In this document: positions 35,637 through 44,537 of the stretch, one piece after another
Layout of the letters: each line of letters starts with the position of its first letter
Numbering within the stretch: position 1 is the stretch's first letter
DNA from: an uncultured Ruminococcus sp.
GTDB lineage: Bacteria; Bacillota; Clostridia; Lachnospirales; Lachnospiraceae
Direction: 5' to 3'
NCBI GenBank assembly: GCA_946494335.1
Contig: CAMMBV010000005.1
Span: 1 to 64,000 of the forward strand
DNA length: 64,000 nt
Made by a program: the position numbers and the translations under genes
The notes under the pieces: model-generated
Seen by the model: only the letters and a program-made list of their open reading frames with translations
Told to the model about the DNA's origin: nothing
The model's database searches: none

Positions 35637-36727
35637 AAACTGGAATTGTAACATTCCACAGCGCCCATAATTTTGGAGCCAGCCTTCAGACCTGGGCGCT
35701 GCAGAAGTCTCTTCAAAATATGGAAATGGGTCCTGTGGTCATAAATTATCGGCCGGCGGTTATTGACAGATTGTATCATCCGCTTTATGACTATCATGGG
35801 ATAAAGAAGCAGGCTGTAAAAATCGGGAAGAGACTGAAAGGAAATACTTCCCAGAAGCGCAGTGAAAAGTATGATGATTTTATTCAAAAGAACTTTAATC
35901 TGACGGAAGAATTCACCGCCTATGAGCAGCTGGCGCAGGCGGATATTCAGCTGGATGCCTGCATTGTAGGCAGCGATCAGGTATGGAATGTGCAGCATAC
36001 GGGCGGATATGATCCTGCATATATGCTGGAATTTTTGGACAGTAAAGTCAGAAAGATTTCCTATGCAGCTAGCATAGGGACAGAATACCTTCTTCCGGAG
36101 AGTCAGACGGAATTTAAACGTGCGCTGAATGGTTTTTCTTATGTTTCCGTGCGGGAAGAAAGCGCCCGTCCCCTTATTCAGAATTTAACAAATCTTCCGG
36201 TAAAAACGGTACTGGATCCCACACTGCTTTTGGGACGGGAGGATTATGAGCGGCTGAGAACTCCGGTAGAGCATAAAGAAAAGTTTATTCTGGTATATAT
36301 GATGGAAAAGAGCAAAGATGTCATCGAATTTGCCAACTATGTATCGCGTCTTCTTGGACTTCCCATAGTGCAGCGGCGTCCTAACCGCATGTTCCAGAAT
36401 GAAACAGAACCGTGTTATATGGCGACGCCGGATGAATTTTTAGATTATGTAAAAGAGGCGGAGTACGTAATCACAAATTCTTTCCATGGGACAGTTTTTT
36501 CCATTATTTATGGAAAACCTTTTTTGTCCATGCTTCATTCTGATACAGGCAGCAGAACGAAAGACCTGTTAACACTGTTGGGGCTGGAAAGTCATTTGCT
36601 AAAGGCAAATGATAAGACTTTTGATTTCAGGAGATTTTTTAATGATGATCCGGATAAGACATGGAAACTGATTGAGAAGCATCGGCGCAGCTCCGTGGAT
36701 TTTCTGAAAGAAGCATTAAAAATGTAA
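35633..36727 (+). CDS. Polysaccharide pyruvyl transferase family protein
   Basis: A 364-residue protein of the PS_pyruv_trans/CsaB family, which adds pyruvate ketals to sugars of surface polymers. Visible family segments are TFHSAHNFGASLQTWALQKSL near the start, CIVGSDQVWNVQHT, SYAASIGTEYL, SVREESARPLIQN, and YVITNSFHGTVFSIIYGKPF near the end. It begins with GTG, with GGAGG seven bases before, inside the end of the upstream gene. The following gene is an FrhB-like iron-sulfur protein, a frequent partner of this family in Lachnospiraceae and Bacteroides glycan loci. Confidence 0.88.
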   Translation: MKTGIVTFHSAHNFGASLQTWALQKSLQNMEMGPVVINYRPAVIDRLYHPLYDYHGIKKQAVKIGKRLKGNTSQKRSEKYDDFIQKNFNLTEEFTAYEQLAQADIQLDACIVGSDQVWNVQHTGGYDPAYMLEFLDSKVRKISYAASIGTEYLLPESQTEFKRALNGFSYVSVREESARPLIQNLTNLPVKTVLDPTLLLGREDYERLRTPVEHKEKFILVYMMEKSKDVIEFANYVSRLLGLPIVQRRPNRMFQNETEPCYMATPDEFLDYVKEAEYVITNSFHGTVFSIIYGKPFLSMLHSDTGSRTKDLLTLLGLESHLLKANDKTFDFRRFFNDDPDKTWKLIEKHRRSSVDFLKEALKM

Positions 36728-36744
36728 AGGAAAAGGAGTCCGAG

Positions 36745-37947
36745 ATGGAACTGGTAAAAAAACCTTATGAATGCTGCGGCTGCAGAACCTGTGAAATCGT
36801 CTGCCCCAAGTCGGCAATCGTCATGAAGGAAGATGCGCACGGTTTTCTGTATCCTCAGATTGACCAGACCAAATGTGTAGACTGCGGGCTATGTCTGAAG
36901 AAATGTGCTTTCCAGAGCGGTTATCCTCAGAGAAAAGAATTTGAGCCTGTTTTTGGATATGCTGCCCGGCATAAAAACATGAACACAATGATGAACAGCC
37001 GGTCCGGCGGGGCGTTTACGGCTCTGACAGATGAAATCCTGAAACGAAACGGAGTAATCTATGGAGCCGGCTATGATGAGGATAAGAAGTTTTTCAAAGT
37101 GATTCATAAAGCGGCGGTTACAGCGGAGCAAAGAGATGAATTCCGTGGTTCTAAATATGTCCAGAGCGATTTGAAAGATGTGTTCCTGCATCTGAAGAGA
37201 AACCTGGAAGAAGGAAAATGGGTGCTTTTTTCAGGGACAGGATGTCAGGTGGGCGCGCTTCACAAGTTTCTGGGGAAAGAATACGATCATCTGATCACAG
37301 TTGACATTGTCTGCCACGGAGTACCCTCCCCTAAATTCTGGGCGGATTTTCTGAAAATGAGAGAACGGGAAGAAGGCGGAAGGGTTACGGGAGCTGATTT
37401 CCGGGATAAGAAGAAGTTTGGATGGAAAGCTCACAGGGAAACGGTATGGATTGACGGCAAAGATATATCTTCCAGACTTTACACAAAAGTTTTCTATCTG
37501 GATACGGCAGCGCGGCCTTCCTGCTTTGAATGCGTATACGCCAATCGAAACCGGGTGGGAGATATTACCATTGCAGATTTCTGGGGGCATGAGCAGGCGG
37601 TTCCCGGATTTGCAGAGGACAATAAGGGAGTTTCTCTTGTAATGGTCAACACTTCCAAAGGAAAGGCTTTGTGGGAGAAGGTAAGAGACGATATGGATGT
37701 GATCGAGTGTACCGGCTACCCCTATCGGCATACTAATATGAAGCGTCCTACAAAGCGTCCGGATAATTATGATGAATTCTGGTCGGATTATCTGTCTTCG
37801 GGCTTTGATTTCGTGATGAAGAAGTACTGCGATTACGAGGTCATCACCCATGGACAGCGTACAAGGAAAAAATGGGCTGAAAAAATAAAAAAACCGACGC
37901 GGAAAGTAAAACGAAAGATTAAAAAACTGCTGAAGAAAATCAAATGA
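36745..37947 (+). CDS. FrhB-like iron-sulfur protein (coenzyme F420 hydrogenase beta-subunit family)
   Basis: A 400-residue protein. Two ferredoxin-type 4Fe-4S motifs lie in the first 60 residues (CCGCRTCEIVCPKSAI and CVDCGLCLKKCAF). The FrhB/FdhB N- and C-terminal domains follow (FRGSKYVQSDL, LFSGTGCQVGALHKFLG, VDIVCHGVPSP, CFECVYANRNRVGDITIADFWG). Proteins of this type in glycan loci are thought to handle redox steps linked to sugar modification; the substrate is unknown. F420 itself is not expected here. The C-terminus is very basic (KWAEKIKKPTRKVKRKIKK), likely for membrane contact. Confidence 0.85.
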   Translation: MELVKKPYECCGCRTCEIVCPKSAIVMKEDAHGFLYPQIDQTKCVDCGLCLKKCAFQSGYPQRKEFEPVFGYAARHKNMNTMMNSRSGGAFTALTDEILKRNGVIYGAGYDEDKKFFKVIHKAAVTAEQRDEFRGSKYVQSDLKDVFLHLKRNLEEGKWVLFSGTGCQVGALHKFLGKEYDHLITVDIVCHGVPSPKFWADFLKMREREEGGRVTGADFRDKKKFGWKAHRETVWIDGKDISSRLYTKVFYLDTAARPSCFECVYANRNRVGDITIADFWGHEQAVPGFAEDNKGVSLVMVNTSKGKALWEKVRDDMDVIECTGYPYRHTNMKRPTKRPDNYDEFWSDYLSSGFDFVMKKYCDYEVITHGQRTRKKWAEKIKKPTRKVKRKIKKLLKKIK

Positions 37948-37962
37948 TTTGATGGTTGATTT

Positions 37963-37990
37963 TTGAATGAAACTGGTGTAAATTTATAAA
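37963..37990 (+). promoter_or_regulatory. Promoter of the L,D-transpeptidase gene
   Basis: TTGAAT (37963-37968) and TATAAA (37985-37990) with a 16-bp spacer, 27 bp before the start codon. Confidence 0.6.
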
Positions 37991-38017
37991 AAGAGAATAA
38001 TTCAGGAGGGATGTATC

Positions 38018-40183
38018 ATGGTACATAAAAAGTGGCGTATGCTGTTGGCCAGTCTGGGCTTGAGCCTGGCTTTGACATCGGCGGTTTTTGCAGCCTCTGA
38101 TGACGTGACGGGTACAGCGGCTGTTCAGGATAATACAAATAATATTGTTTTGGATGGAGAAGATGATGTAACAAATCCAGATCAGGATCTGGATTCTCAG
38201 GATCCGAATTCTCAGGATCCGAATTCTCAGGATCCGAACGGGTCTGATGATTTTCAGGACCCGGACGGTGAAACAGGTGAACCGGATGAAACACTGACGG
38301 AAGAAAATGAATCGGAGCTGGAAGAAGAATCTGAACCTGCAGAGGAGCTGCAGGAAAACAGTGCGCTTGACGGTGAAAAAGCATCGCAGAGCGGCTGGAA
38401 TGCGGCAGAAGGCAAAGTTCAGTATTTAAAGGCGGACGGGACGGGAGCCTTAAAGCCTGTTACCGGCTGGCAGACCATCAGCAAGAAAAAATACTGCTTC
38501 AGTGATGATGGATTTCTTCTGACCGGCTGGCAGACCATAGGTGAAAAGGTATACTACTTTGAGCCGGAAGGCGACATGGGAGACACGCTGGGTGTCATGA
38601 CTGCAGGCTGGAAGGATATCGGAGGCGATACGTATTATTTCCAGAATGACGGCAGTATGGCCACCGGCTGGCAGGACATTGGCTCTGAAAGATTTTATTT
38701 TGCAACAGAAGGTGAAATTGGAAGTACGAAAGGAGCTATGGCTCTGGGCTGGCAGACAATTGACGGAAAAGACTTCTACTTTAAGTGGACAGGAAATCCT
38801 GGTGTAAAGGGAAAAATGTTCAAAGGTTGGCAGAGCATCGGCGGTAAGATGTTCTATTTCCAGAAGGGCGGCCTTTCCCAGAATATGGGAAAAATGTACA
38901 GCGGATGGTATAAGATAGGAACAGAGGTTTACTACTTTACGCCGGAAGGTGCTGCAGGTGAGAAGGGCGCCATGTTAAGCGGCTGGCAGGATATTGACGG
39001 AAAGACCTTTTATTTTAAACAGAGCGGAGATCCCGGAGTAAAAGGAAAGATGTTCAAGGGCTGGCTGACTACCGGCGGGGAAACTTTCTATTTCCAGAAA
39101 GCCGGAGGTCTTGGAACGGCCGGTAAGATGTATACCGGATGGTACACGATCGAAGGCAAAACCTATTATTTCAAACTGACGGGAGATCCGGGTGTAAAAG
39201 GCAAACTGTTTACCGGCTGGCAGACGATAAACGGAGAAACATTTTATTTTAACAAATTAGGAAGTTATGGCAACAAAGGCCTGAGACGGACCGGCTGGCT
39301 GAATCTGGATGGAAAAAGGTATTACATGAAAACCTCCGGAGGCTTTGGCGTAACGGGAAGCATGCAGATCGGCTGGCAGGATATCAGCGGAAAGAGATAC
39401 TATTTTAAACAGACTGGCGCGAAAGGCGTAAAAGGCCAGATGTTTAAGGGACTGATCACCATTTCCGGCGAAAAATACTATTTCAATACCAGCAGCGGCG
39501 CAATGGTCAAGGGCTGGCAGAAGATAAACAATGACTGGTACTATTTCAGCAAATCCTACAATGGAAAAATGGTTAAAGGATGGCAGACCATAAAGGTAGA
39601 TGATGACGTCTATACGCAGTATTCTTCTTATCAGCTGTATTTCGGCACCAACGGAAAGCTGGTTCAGGATGTGACAAGCATCATAGGCAAACAGAAGGAA
39701 TACCGTGCGGAGATTGACCGGACCAGATGTGTGGTAACCATTTATGCGAAAGATACAACAGGCAAATGGAGAATACCGGTGAAATCGATGACCTGTTCGG
39801 TAGGTTTGCCCGCAACAGCAACACCGAAGAGCACATACTCATTCCCCTTTAACACCATTGAGAGAATTCGCTGGGGAACACTGATGGGACCGTCCTACGG
39901 ACAGTACTGTACCAGAATTGTGGCAGGTATCCTGTTCCATTCTGTGGCGGGAAGCGCACCGAATCCCTACGCGCTGCCGGCAGGAGAGTATAACAGGCTG
40001 GGTTCACCGGCTTCCCATGGATGCGTAAGACTCTGTGTAAGGGATGCAAAATGGATTTACGACAACTGTCAGCTGGGTATGCAGGTTATCATCAACGATA
40101 ATATGTATCAGCCCTTTGACAAGCCGGCAACCATCAAGATCCCGGCAGGTCAGAACTGGGATCCGACAGATCCTAATATCTGA
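38018..40183 (+). CDS. Secreted CW-binding-repeat L,D-transpeptidase
   Basis: A 721-residue exported protein. A signal peptide (RMLLASLGLSLALTSAVFA) leads to an Asp/Glu/Gln/Pro-rich linker to about residue 125, with a SQDPN tandem repeat. Some fifteen repeats of 20-28 residues of the type TGWQTIGEKVYYFEPEG follow, the CW-binding-1/choline-binding class. The C-terminal domain (about 560-705) is YkuD: it contains GILFHSVAG and SHGCVRLCVRDAKWIYDN, whose His and Cys form the active site. Such enzymes make 3-3 crosslinks in peptidoglycan or attach proteins. AGGAGGG lies upstream of the ATG. The repeats match those of the NlpC/P60-like protein at 13034. Confidence 0.9.
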   Translation: MVHKKWRMLLASLGLSLALTSAVFAASDDVTGTAAVQDNTNNIVLDGEDDVTNPDQDLDSQDPNSQDPNSQDPNGSDDFQDPDGETGEPDETLTEENESELEEESEPAEELQENSALDGEKASQSGWNAAEGKVQYLKADGTGALKPVTGWQTISKKKYCFSDDGFLLTGWQTIGEKVYYFEPEGDMGDTLGVMTAGWKDIGGDTYYFQNDGSMATGWQDIGSERFYFATEGEIGSTKGAMALGWQTIDGKDFYFKWTGNPGVKGKMFKGWQSIGGKMFYFQKGGLSQNMGKMYSGWYKIGTEVYYFTPEGAAGEKGAMLSGWQDIDGKTFYFKQSGDPGVKGKMFKGWLTTGGETFYFQKAGGLGTAGKMYTGWYTIEGKTYYFKLTGDPGVKGKLFTGWQTINGETFYFNKLGSYGNKGLRRTGWLNLDGKRYYMKTSGGFGVTGSMQIGWQDISGKRYYFKQTGAKGVKGQMFKGLITISGEKYYFNTSSGAMVKGWQKINNDWYYFSKSYNGKMVKGWQTIKVDDDVYTQYSSYQLYFGTNGKLVQDVTSIIGKQKEYRAEIDRTRCVVTIYAKDTTGKWRIPVKSMTCSVGLPATATPKSTYSFPFNTIERIRWGTLMGPSYGQYCTRIVAGILFHSVAGSAPNPYALPAGEYNRLGSPASHGCVRLCVRDAKWIYDNCQLGMQVIINDNMYQPFDKPATIKIPAGQNWDPTDPNI
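38194..38238 (+). repeat. 15-bp tandem repeat in the transpeptidase linker
   Basis: Three exact copies of TTCTCAGGATCCGAA, encoding three SQDPN units. The unit is a multiple of three, so copy-number change would alter linker length without breaking the frame. Confidence 0.9.
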
Positions 40184-40235
40184 TAAATCCGAATATTTTA
40201 ATGTGACCAACGGCAGGATGCCGGGTACATGTGAA

Positions 40236-40268
40236 GAAAACGCTGCATACTATGTGCAGCGTTTTCTT
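40236..40268 (+). terminator. Terminator after the L,D-transpeptidase gene
   Basis: A perfect 12-bp stem (40236-40247 with 40255-40266) ending in TTTTC and then TT. It lies 50 bp past the stop codon. Confidence 0.82.
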
Positions 40269-40302
40269 AAAATACGGTGATTCCAATGAAGTGAGGATAT
40301 CA

Positions 40303-40725
40303 ATGACAGAGAGATGGAAACAATTATGGCAAAAATATAAAAATGTGATCTGCTATCTCTTTTTTGGGGGCTGCACTACGCTGGTGAATCTGCTGGTATA
40401 TTATATCTGCGCCTATTTCGCAGGTATGGGTACAGAAAAAAGCACAGCTGCGGCATGGTTTATTGCCGTGCTTTTTGCCTACATTACCAACAAACTGTTT
40501 GTGTTTGAAAGCAGATCCTTTCGACGGAGGCTGCTGGTAAGGGAGATATCCTCCTTTTTTTTCTGCAGACTGGGGACGGGAATTCTGGATCTGGCGGTGA
40601 TGTATCTGTGTGTGGAAAGGCTGAGGTGGTATGATATGCCGGTGAAACTTTTTTCTAATGTACTGGTAATTATTTTAAATTATGCGGCCAGTAAATGGCT
40701 GATATTTCAAAAGGGCTCAAAGTGA
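40303..40725 (+). CDS. GtrA-family membrane protein
   Basis: A 140-residue protein with four membrane helices (VICYLFFGGCTTLVNLLVYY, TAAAWFIAVLFAYITNKLFV, FFFCRLGTGILDLAVMYLCV, LFSNVLVIILNYAASKWLIF). The phrases TNKLFVFES and LNYAASKWLIF are the conserved marks of GtrA/DPMS-TM proteins, which help move or present polyprenyl-linked sugars. The start at 40303 follows GTGAGGA; a longer reading from 40231 overlaps the upstream terminator. Terminators on both sides make it a single-gene unit in the polymer locus. A GT2 partner is not adjacent, but several are nearby. Confidence 0.85.
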   Translation: MTERWKQLWQKYKNVICYLFFGGCTTLVNLLVYYICAYFAGMGTEKSTAAAWFIAVLFAYITNKLFVFESRSFRRRLLVREISSFFFCRLGTGILDLAVMYLCVERLRWYDMPVKLFSNVLVIILNYAASKWLIFQKGSK

Positions 40726-40750
40726 TTTTCTTCATTTTGAGCCTTTTCTT
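40709..40750 (+). terminator. Terminator after the GtrA gene
   Basis: An A-rich/T-rich stem of about 13 bp (40709-40721 with 40735-40747, one bulge) ending in TTTTCTT. It overlaps the stop codon and touches the next promoter. Confidence 0.8.
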
Positions 40751-40777
40751 GACTTATGCTGTGAAATACATTACAAT
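40749..40777 (+). promoter_or_regulatory. Promoter of the choline-kinase fusion gene
   Basis: TTGACT (40749-40754) and TACAAT (40772-40777) with a 17-bp spacer. Confidence 0.78.
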
Positions 40778-40785
40778 AACGCCAT

Positions 40786-40800
40786 GTTCAAAAAATGAAC
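40786..40800. promoter_or_regulatory. Candidate operator, perfect dyad
   Basis: GTTCAAAAAATGAAC is a 5-5-5 perfect palindrome placed right at the expected transcription start and ending just before the AAAGGAG ribosome site. The encoded protein starts with a winged-helix domain, so self-control is plausible. Confidence 0.55.
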
Positions 40801-40817
40801 AAAGGAGATGAAAAAAA

Positions 40818-42686
40818 GTGAGCCGGGAAGACAGATATATAAAAATATTAAAATGGCTGAATCTGAACAGATACCAGGGGCAGAGGGCTTTGGCCCGGGG
40901 GACTATGATGTCACTGGGAACACTGAACAGTATGCTGAAATCCATGGAGGAAGAAGGATATCTGTGTAAAGATAAAGATGCATATAGAATAAGTAAAAAA
41001 GGCGAGGAGTACCTGGAACTGATATTTCGGAAACATCAGCGGGAGCGGCTTGTACTGGAGGGGGAACGGGAAAAAATACATACTGCGGTGATTCTGGCGG
41101 CAGGAGACAACGGGAACTTTTCATGTCCGGAGGGACTTTTAGGACTGCCGGGTACTACTGTGATGGATCGAATCTTAAAGATCCTTCAGAAAAATGGAAT
41201 AGAGCGGATTATTATGATCGTGGGCGGAAAAGAAGAACAGTACCGCAGATATTTTGAAAACAGAAATATTATTCTGGTTTCCAATCCGCGCTATAAATGG
41301 ACGGGAACCATGACGTCGCTGTCATTGGCTGCTCCTTATGTGAAAGGGGATTTTCTGCTGGTGGAGAGTAATCAGATATTTGAGGAGGCTGCGGTGGAAG
41401 CGGTGCTGAGTGCAAAAGCGTCCAACTGTATGCTGCTTACGGTACCCAGCGGTTCCAGGGACGAGGCTTATGTGGAGCTGGGAGAAAACCGTACGGTTTT
41501 CAGAATATCCAAGGATATCCGCCAGCTGAACCATATTGACGGGGAGGCCGTGGGGATAAGTAAGATTACAGGACGGATGTTTGGCCGGATGCTGGAATAT
41601 TTTAAAGGCAACACAAATCCCATGCTGAATTACGAATATGTGCTGGAGGGGATTGGCCGTATCTATGGTATTGAAGGTGTGTTGGTCAATGATCTGGCCT
41701 GGACAGTTATTGAGAATGAGGAACATTACCGGATGGTGAAAAACCTGCTCTATCCCAGGATACTGAAAAGAGAACGAAAAGCCAGCGAGCAAAGAGCCAT
41801 AAAAGTAATGGCAAAATGCATGAAAATACAGGAAAAAGATATAGAAGAAATCCGTGTAGGCGGCGGTATGACCAATTCTAATTTTATTGTGAAATGCAGC
41901 GGGGAGTGGTTTATCCTTCGGATACCCGGGGCCTGTACAGAAGAAATGATAGACCGGTACCGGGAACAGAATAACAGCAGGGAGGCTTTTTGCCTGGGAC
42001 TGAATCCTGAAAATGTATATTTTGACCCTGAGACGGGAATCAAAGTGACCAGGTATATCAGGGAAGGGGTTACACTGAACGGAAAGACCGCCAGGCTGGA
42101 ATACAGTATTCAAAAGACAACAGAGATTCTGCGCAGGCTTCACAACTCGGAAATAAAAATGAAAGGCTGCTTTTCCGTAAAGGAGGAGTATGAAAAGTAT
42201 AAACGGATGATCAAAAAGAGAAAAGCCGTTTGTTATGAGGGGTTTGAAGAGATGGACGGTCTGTTTTATCATCTGATGAATCGTCTGGATGAGATAGGAA
42301 CGGATAAAAGGCCCTGTCATAATGATCTCGTGCCGGAAAACTTTGTCCGGTCAGGCGAGGGACGGATGTACCTGATCGACTGGGAATACTCCGGTTATAA
42401 TGACCCCATGTGGGATCTGGCCTCTCATCTTCTGGAATGCGGTTTCGACCGCAATGAGGAGGAACTGTTCTACCAGTACTATTTCCGGCGGGACATAAAC
42501 CGGAAGGAGGAGGAAAAGATTCTGATTTACAAAATCTGCCAGGATATCCTTTGGAGCGCATGGACTATATTGAAGGAAAACGACGGTGAAGACTTTGGAA
42601 CCTACGGACGGGACCGGCTGGCCCGCGCCGCCGCATTGGGGGAGGAGTACAGAAAAAGGTATGAGAAAAAAGGAGTTTTTGCATAA
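40818..42686 (+). CDS. licA: Fusion: winged-helix + NTP-transferase-like + LicA-type choline kinase
   Basis: A 622-residue three-domain protein with a GTG start and AAAGGAG ten bases upstream. Residues 1-75 form a MarR-like winged helix (MSLGTLNSMLKSMEEEGYLCKDK). Residues about 88-310 form an NTP-transferase-like domain, starting AVILAAGDNGNFSCPEG; the Arg and Lys of the usual signature are absent, so it may not be catalytic. Residues about 330-610 are a choline/ethanolamine-kinase (LicA/APH) domain with MTNSNFIVKC, CHNDLVPENFV (catalytic Asp) and YLIDWEYSGYNDPMWDLA. It would phosphorylate choline for the LicC-like enzyme at 31876. No choline permease (LicB) is in view. Confidence 0.83.
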   Translation: MSREDRYIKILKWLNLNRYQGQRALARGTMMSLGTLNSMLKSMEEEGYLCKDKDAYRISKKGEEYLELIFRKHQRERLVLEGEREKIHTAVILAAGDNGNFSCPEGLLGLPGTTVMDRILKILQKNGIERIIMIVGGKEEQYRRYFENRNIILVSNPRYKWTGTMTSLSLAAPYVKGDFLLVESNQIFEEAAVEAVLSAKASNCMLLTVPSGSRDEAYVELGENRTVFRISKDIRQLNHIDGEAVGISKITGRMFGRMLEYFKGNTNPMLNYEYVLEGIGRIYGIEGVLVNDLAWTVIENEEHYRMVKNLLYPRILKRERKASEQRAIKVMAKCMKIQEKDIEEIRVGGGMTNSNFIVKCSGEWFILRIPGACTEEMIDRYREQNNSREAFCLGLNPENVYFDPETGIKVTRYIREGVTLNGKTARLEYSIQKTTEILRRLHNSEIKMKGCFSVKEEYEKYKRMIKKRKAVCYEGFEEMDGLFYHLMNRLDEIGTDKRPCHNDLVPENFVRSGEGRMYLIDWEYSGYNDPMWDLASHLLECGFDRNEEELFYQYYFRRDINRKEEEKILIYKICQDILWSAWTILKENDGEDFGTYGRDRLARAAALGEEYRKRYEKKGVFA

Positions 42687-42787
42687 GCGCTCCACCTGTG
42701 ATATAATAACGAATATGTGTGCTGCGCATATATTGGTGGGGGATATATTAAATTGACAGGAGTGCAAAAAGACCGGTATAACCGGTC
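42678..42787 (+). promoter_or_regulatory. Promoter region with dyad before the repeat-domain surface protein
   Basis: One candidate promoter is TTTGCA (42678-42683) with TATAAT (42702-42707), spacer 18. A second is TTGACA (42753-42758) with TATAAC (42777-42782), spacer 18; its -10 box is embedded in a perfect 7-3-7 dyad GACCGGTATAACCGGTC (42771-42787), a possible operator. Which one is used cannot be decided by reading. Confidence 0.5.
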
Positions 42788-42798
42788 AGAACAGGGTT

Positions 42799-44535
42799 AT
42801 GAAAAACATTCATGGAATCCGTTTATGGGTACGGAGGCTGTGTTGTACAGCGGCGGCTTTTTTTCTCTGTCTTCCGGTGGAGTGTATGGCAGATCTGAAA
42901 ACTTCAGATGCTTTTCGAAATTCTGAATGGACCTTGCTGACAGAATATGAAATTGGGAACAACACATCCAATCTGCAGGCGGTATGCAGTACAGACACAT
43001 ACATTGTCTGTCTGATCAATGCTTCCAATGATAAAGCGCTGCCGGATACGCTGGTAGCATTTTATAAAGGGGGGTCTGATGCAGAGGGGAATGCGGTGAC
43101 GCCCTACAGTGTGGCCATGGAAGTGACGGAGATGGACTACGAGCATGGGAACGGCATGGCTTATAATCCCAATACAAGGGAAATTGTTATAGCCGGAGGG
43201 AAGAATCTGGATCCGGCTAATAAAGGATGCGTGTTTATCGTGGATGCCGACACGCTGAAATTCAAAAGAAAAGTCAAGGTGTCCGACAAATGGAATATTC
43301 ATGCCATTGATTACAGCGCCAACAACGATACCTACCTGATTCAAAAGGGGGGCGCCGGCGGCTACGATTTTGTGGAAACAGATCTGGATTTTAATATTAC
43401 CAGTGAAATTGATAATATGGTGGAGATGGGCGAAGCAAATACGTTCCAGGATTTGTGTGTCTGCGGAGATGACATTGTTTCCCTGCCCTATAACGAAAAT
43501 GAAAAGTATAACGGGACGATACAGGTTTATTCCAGAAGGGAGAAGAAACTCCTGGGAGAGTACCAGCTGAGTCTTTCTTCGGACTCGGAAATCGTGGAGG
43601 CGGAGGCCATATCGGAACGGTCTCCCGGAAGCTTTGTACTTGGATGCGCTATTCGTAATCCGAGAAGAATCGCGCTGTACGGGGCTACACTGCCCATGGC
43701 ATACAATGTATGGACTTCCATTGACAATGGAAACATCACTGCTTCCGTGGAAGGAGCCGATCTGGGTTCCGACTGTAAAATAGAATATGAGCCGGTGGAA
43801 AACTATGAAGTGAAAGAGGTTATAGTTGACGGTCAAAAGATTGATGCCAGGGAAAACGCTCAGGAATATACTTTCCGCAGCATAACACAGGATCATAAGA
43901 TTCACGTAAAATGCACGGAAATTCCTCAGTTTGAGATAACCACAGGTGCGGTCTGCGGTGTGATTGACAAGACACAGCTGATCCGCAGAGACAAGGATGT
44001 GACGGTGCATTTTGAACCGGATGAACATTATGAGCTGGATACACTGCTGGTGGACGGAACCGCGGCAAAACCGGATGAGAGCGGCGATTGTGTGACGCTT
44101 AAAAATATTCAGGGTCCCCACGATATTCAGGTATCCTTCAAAGAAATACCGGCATTTATGATAACGTCCGAGGTGAAAAACGGAAGTATTTCAGATCGGG
44201 TCAGCCGTGTTTACAGGGATGAAAATTATACCGTTGATTTCTCACCGGATCAGGACTATGAGCTGACAGAAGTCTATGTGGACGGAGAAAGGCTGGAACA
44301 GCTTCCAAAAGACGGCAGCTATACCTTTGAGAACGTGACAGAGCATCATGATATTCAGGTGATTTACCGCTGGAAATACCGTAATCTGTTCTGGTTTGCT
44401 GCGGGCGGTCTGTTCTGTCTGCTGGCCTGCTATCTGGTGCTGGTGATCAAACGCCGGAGAATAATGAGAAGAATGAAAGTGGAGAGGAATATCTCCAAAG
44501 ATGAAGTAAAAGAAATACGGGGAGAAGATAAGTAA
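42799..44535 (+). CDS. Membrane-anchored surface protein: propeller-like domain and three beta repeats
   Basis: A 578-residue protein. A signal peptide (LCCTAAAFFLCLPVECMA) is followed by about 280 residues with repeating strand patterns (MAYNPNTREIVIAGG, VFIVDADTLKFKRKV, IHAIDYSANNDTYLIQKGG) that suggest a beta-propeller. Then come three related repeats of about 70 residues ending in phrases such as YEVKEVIVDGQKI, YELDTLLVDGTAA and YELTEVYVDGERL, the divergent InlB-B-repeat type. A membrane helix near the end (LFWFAAGGLFCLLACYLVLV) and a basic cytoplasmic tail follow. It is the first gene before two GT-C-like membrane proteins. Function unknown; a surface or polymer-binding sensor role is possible. 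Confidence 0.75.
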   Translation: MKNIHGIRLWVRRLCCTAAAFFLCLPVECMADLKTSDAFRNSEWTLLTEYEIGNNTSNLQAVCSTDTYIVCLINASNDKALPDTLVAFYKGGSDAEGNAVTPYSVAMEVTEMDYEHGNGMAYNPNTREIVIAGGKNLDPANKGCVFIVDADTLKFKRKVKVSDKWNIHAIDYSANNDTYLIQKGGAGGYDFVETDLDFNITSEIDNMVEMGEANTFQDLCVCGDDIVSLPYNENEKYNGTIQVYSRREKKLLGEYQLSLSSDSEIVEAEAISERSPGSFVLGCAIRNPRRIALYGATLPMAYNVWTSIDNGNITASVEGADLGSDCKIEYEPVENYEVKEVIVDGQKIDARENAQEYTFRSITQDHKIHVKCTEIPQFEITTGAVCGVIDKTQLIRRDKDVTVHFEPDEHYELDTLLVDGTAAKPDESGDCVTLKNIQGPHDIQVSFKEIPAFMITSEVKNGSISDRVSRVYRDENYTVDFSPDQDYELTEVYVDGERLEQLPKDGSYTFENVTEHHDIQVIYRWKYRNLFWFAAGGLFCLLACYLVLVIKRRRIMRRMKVERNISKDEVKEIRGEDK

Positions 44536-44537
44536 TT

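Noticed and set aside
42904-44121. A 405-codon open frame on - opposite the repeat-domain surface protein
   Set aside because: The + gene has signal peptide, repeats and membrane anchor and fits the operon; the antisense frame is compositionally odd (His/Ile-rich).
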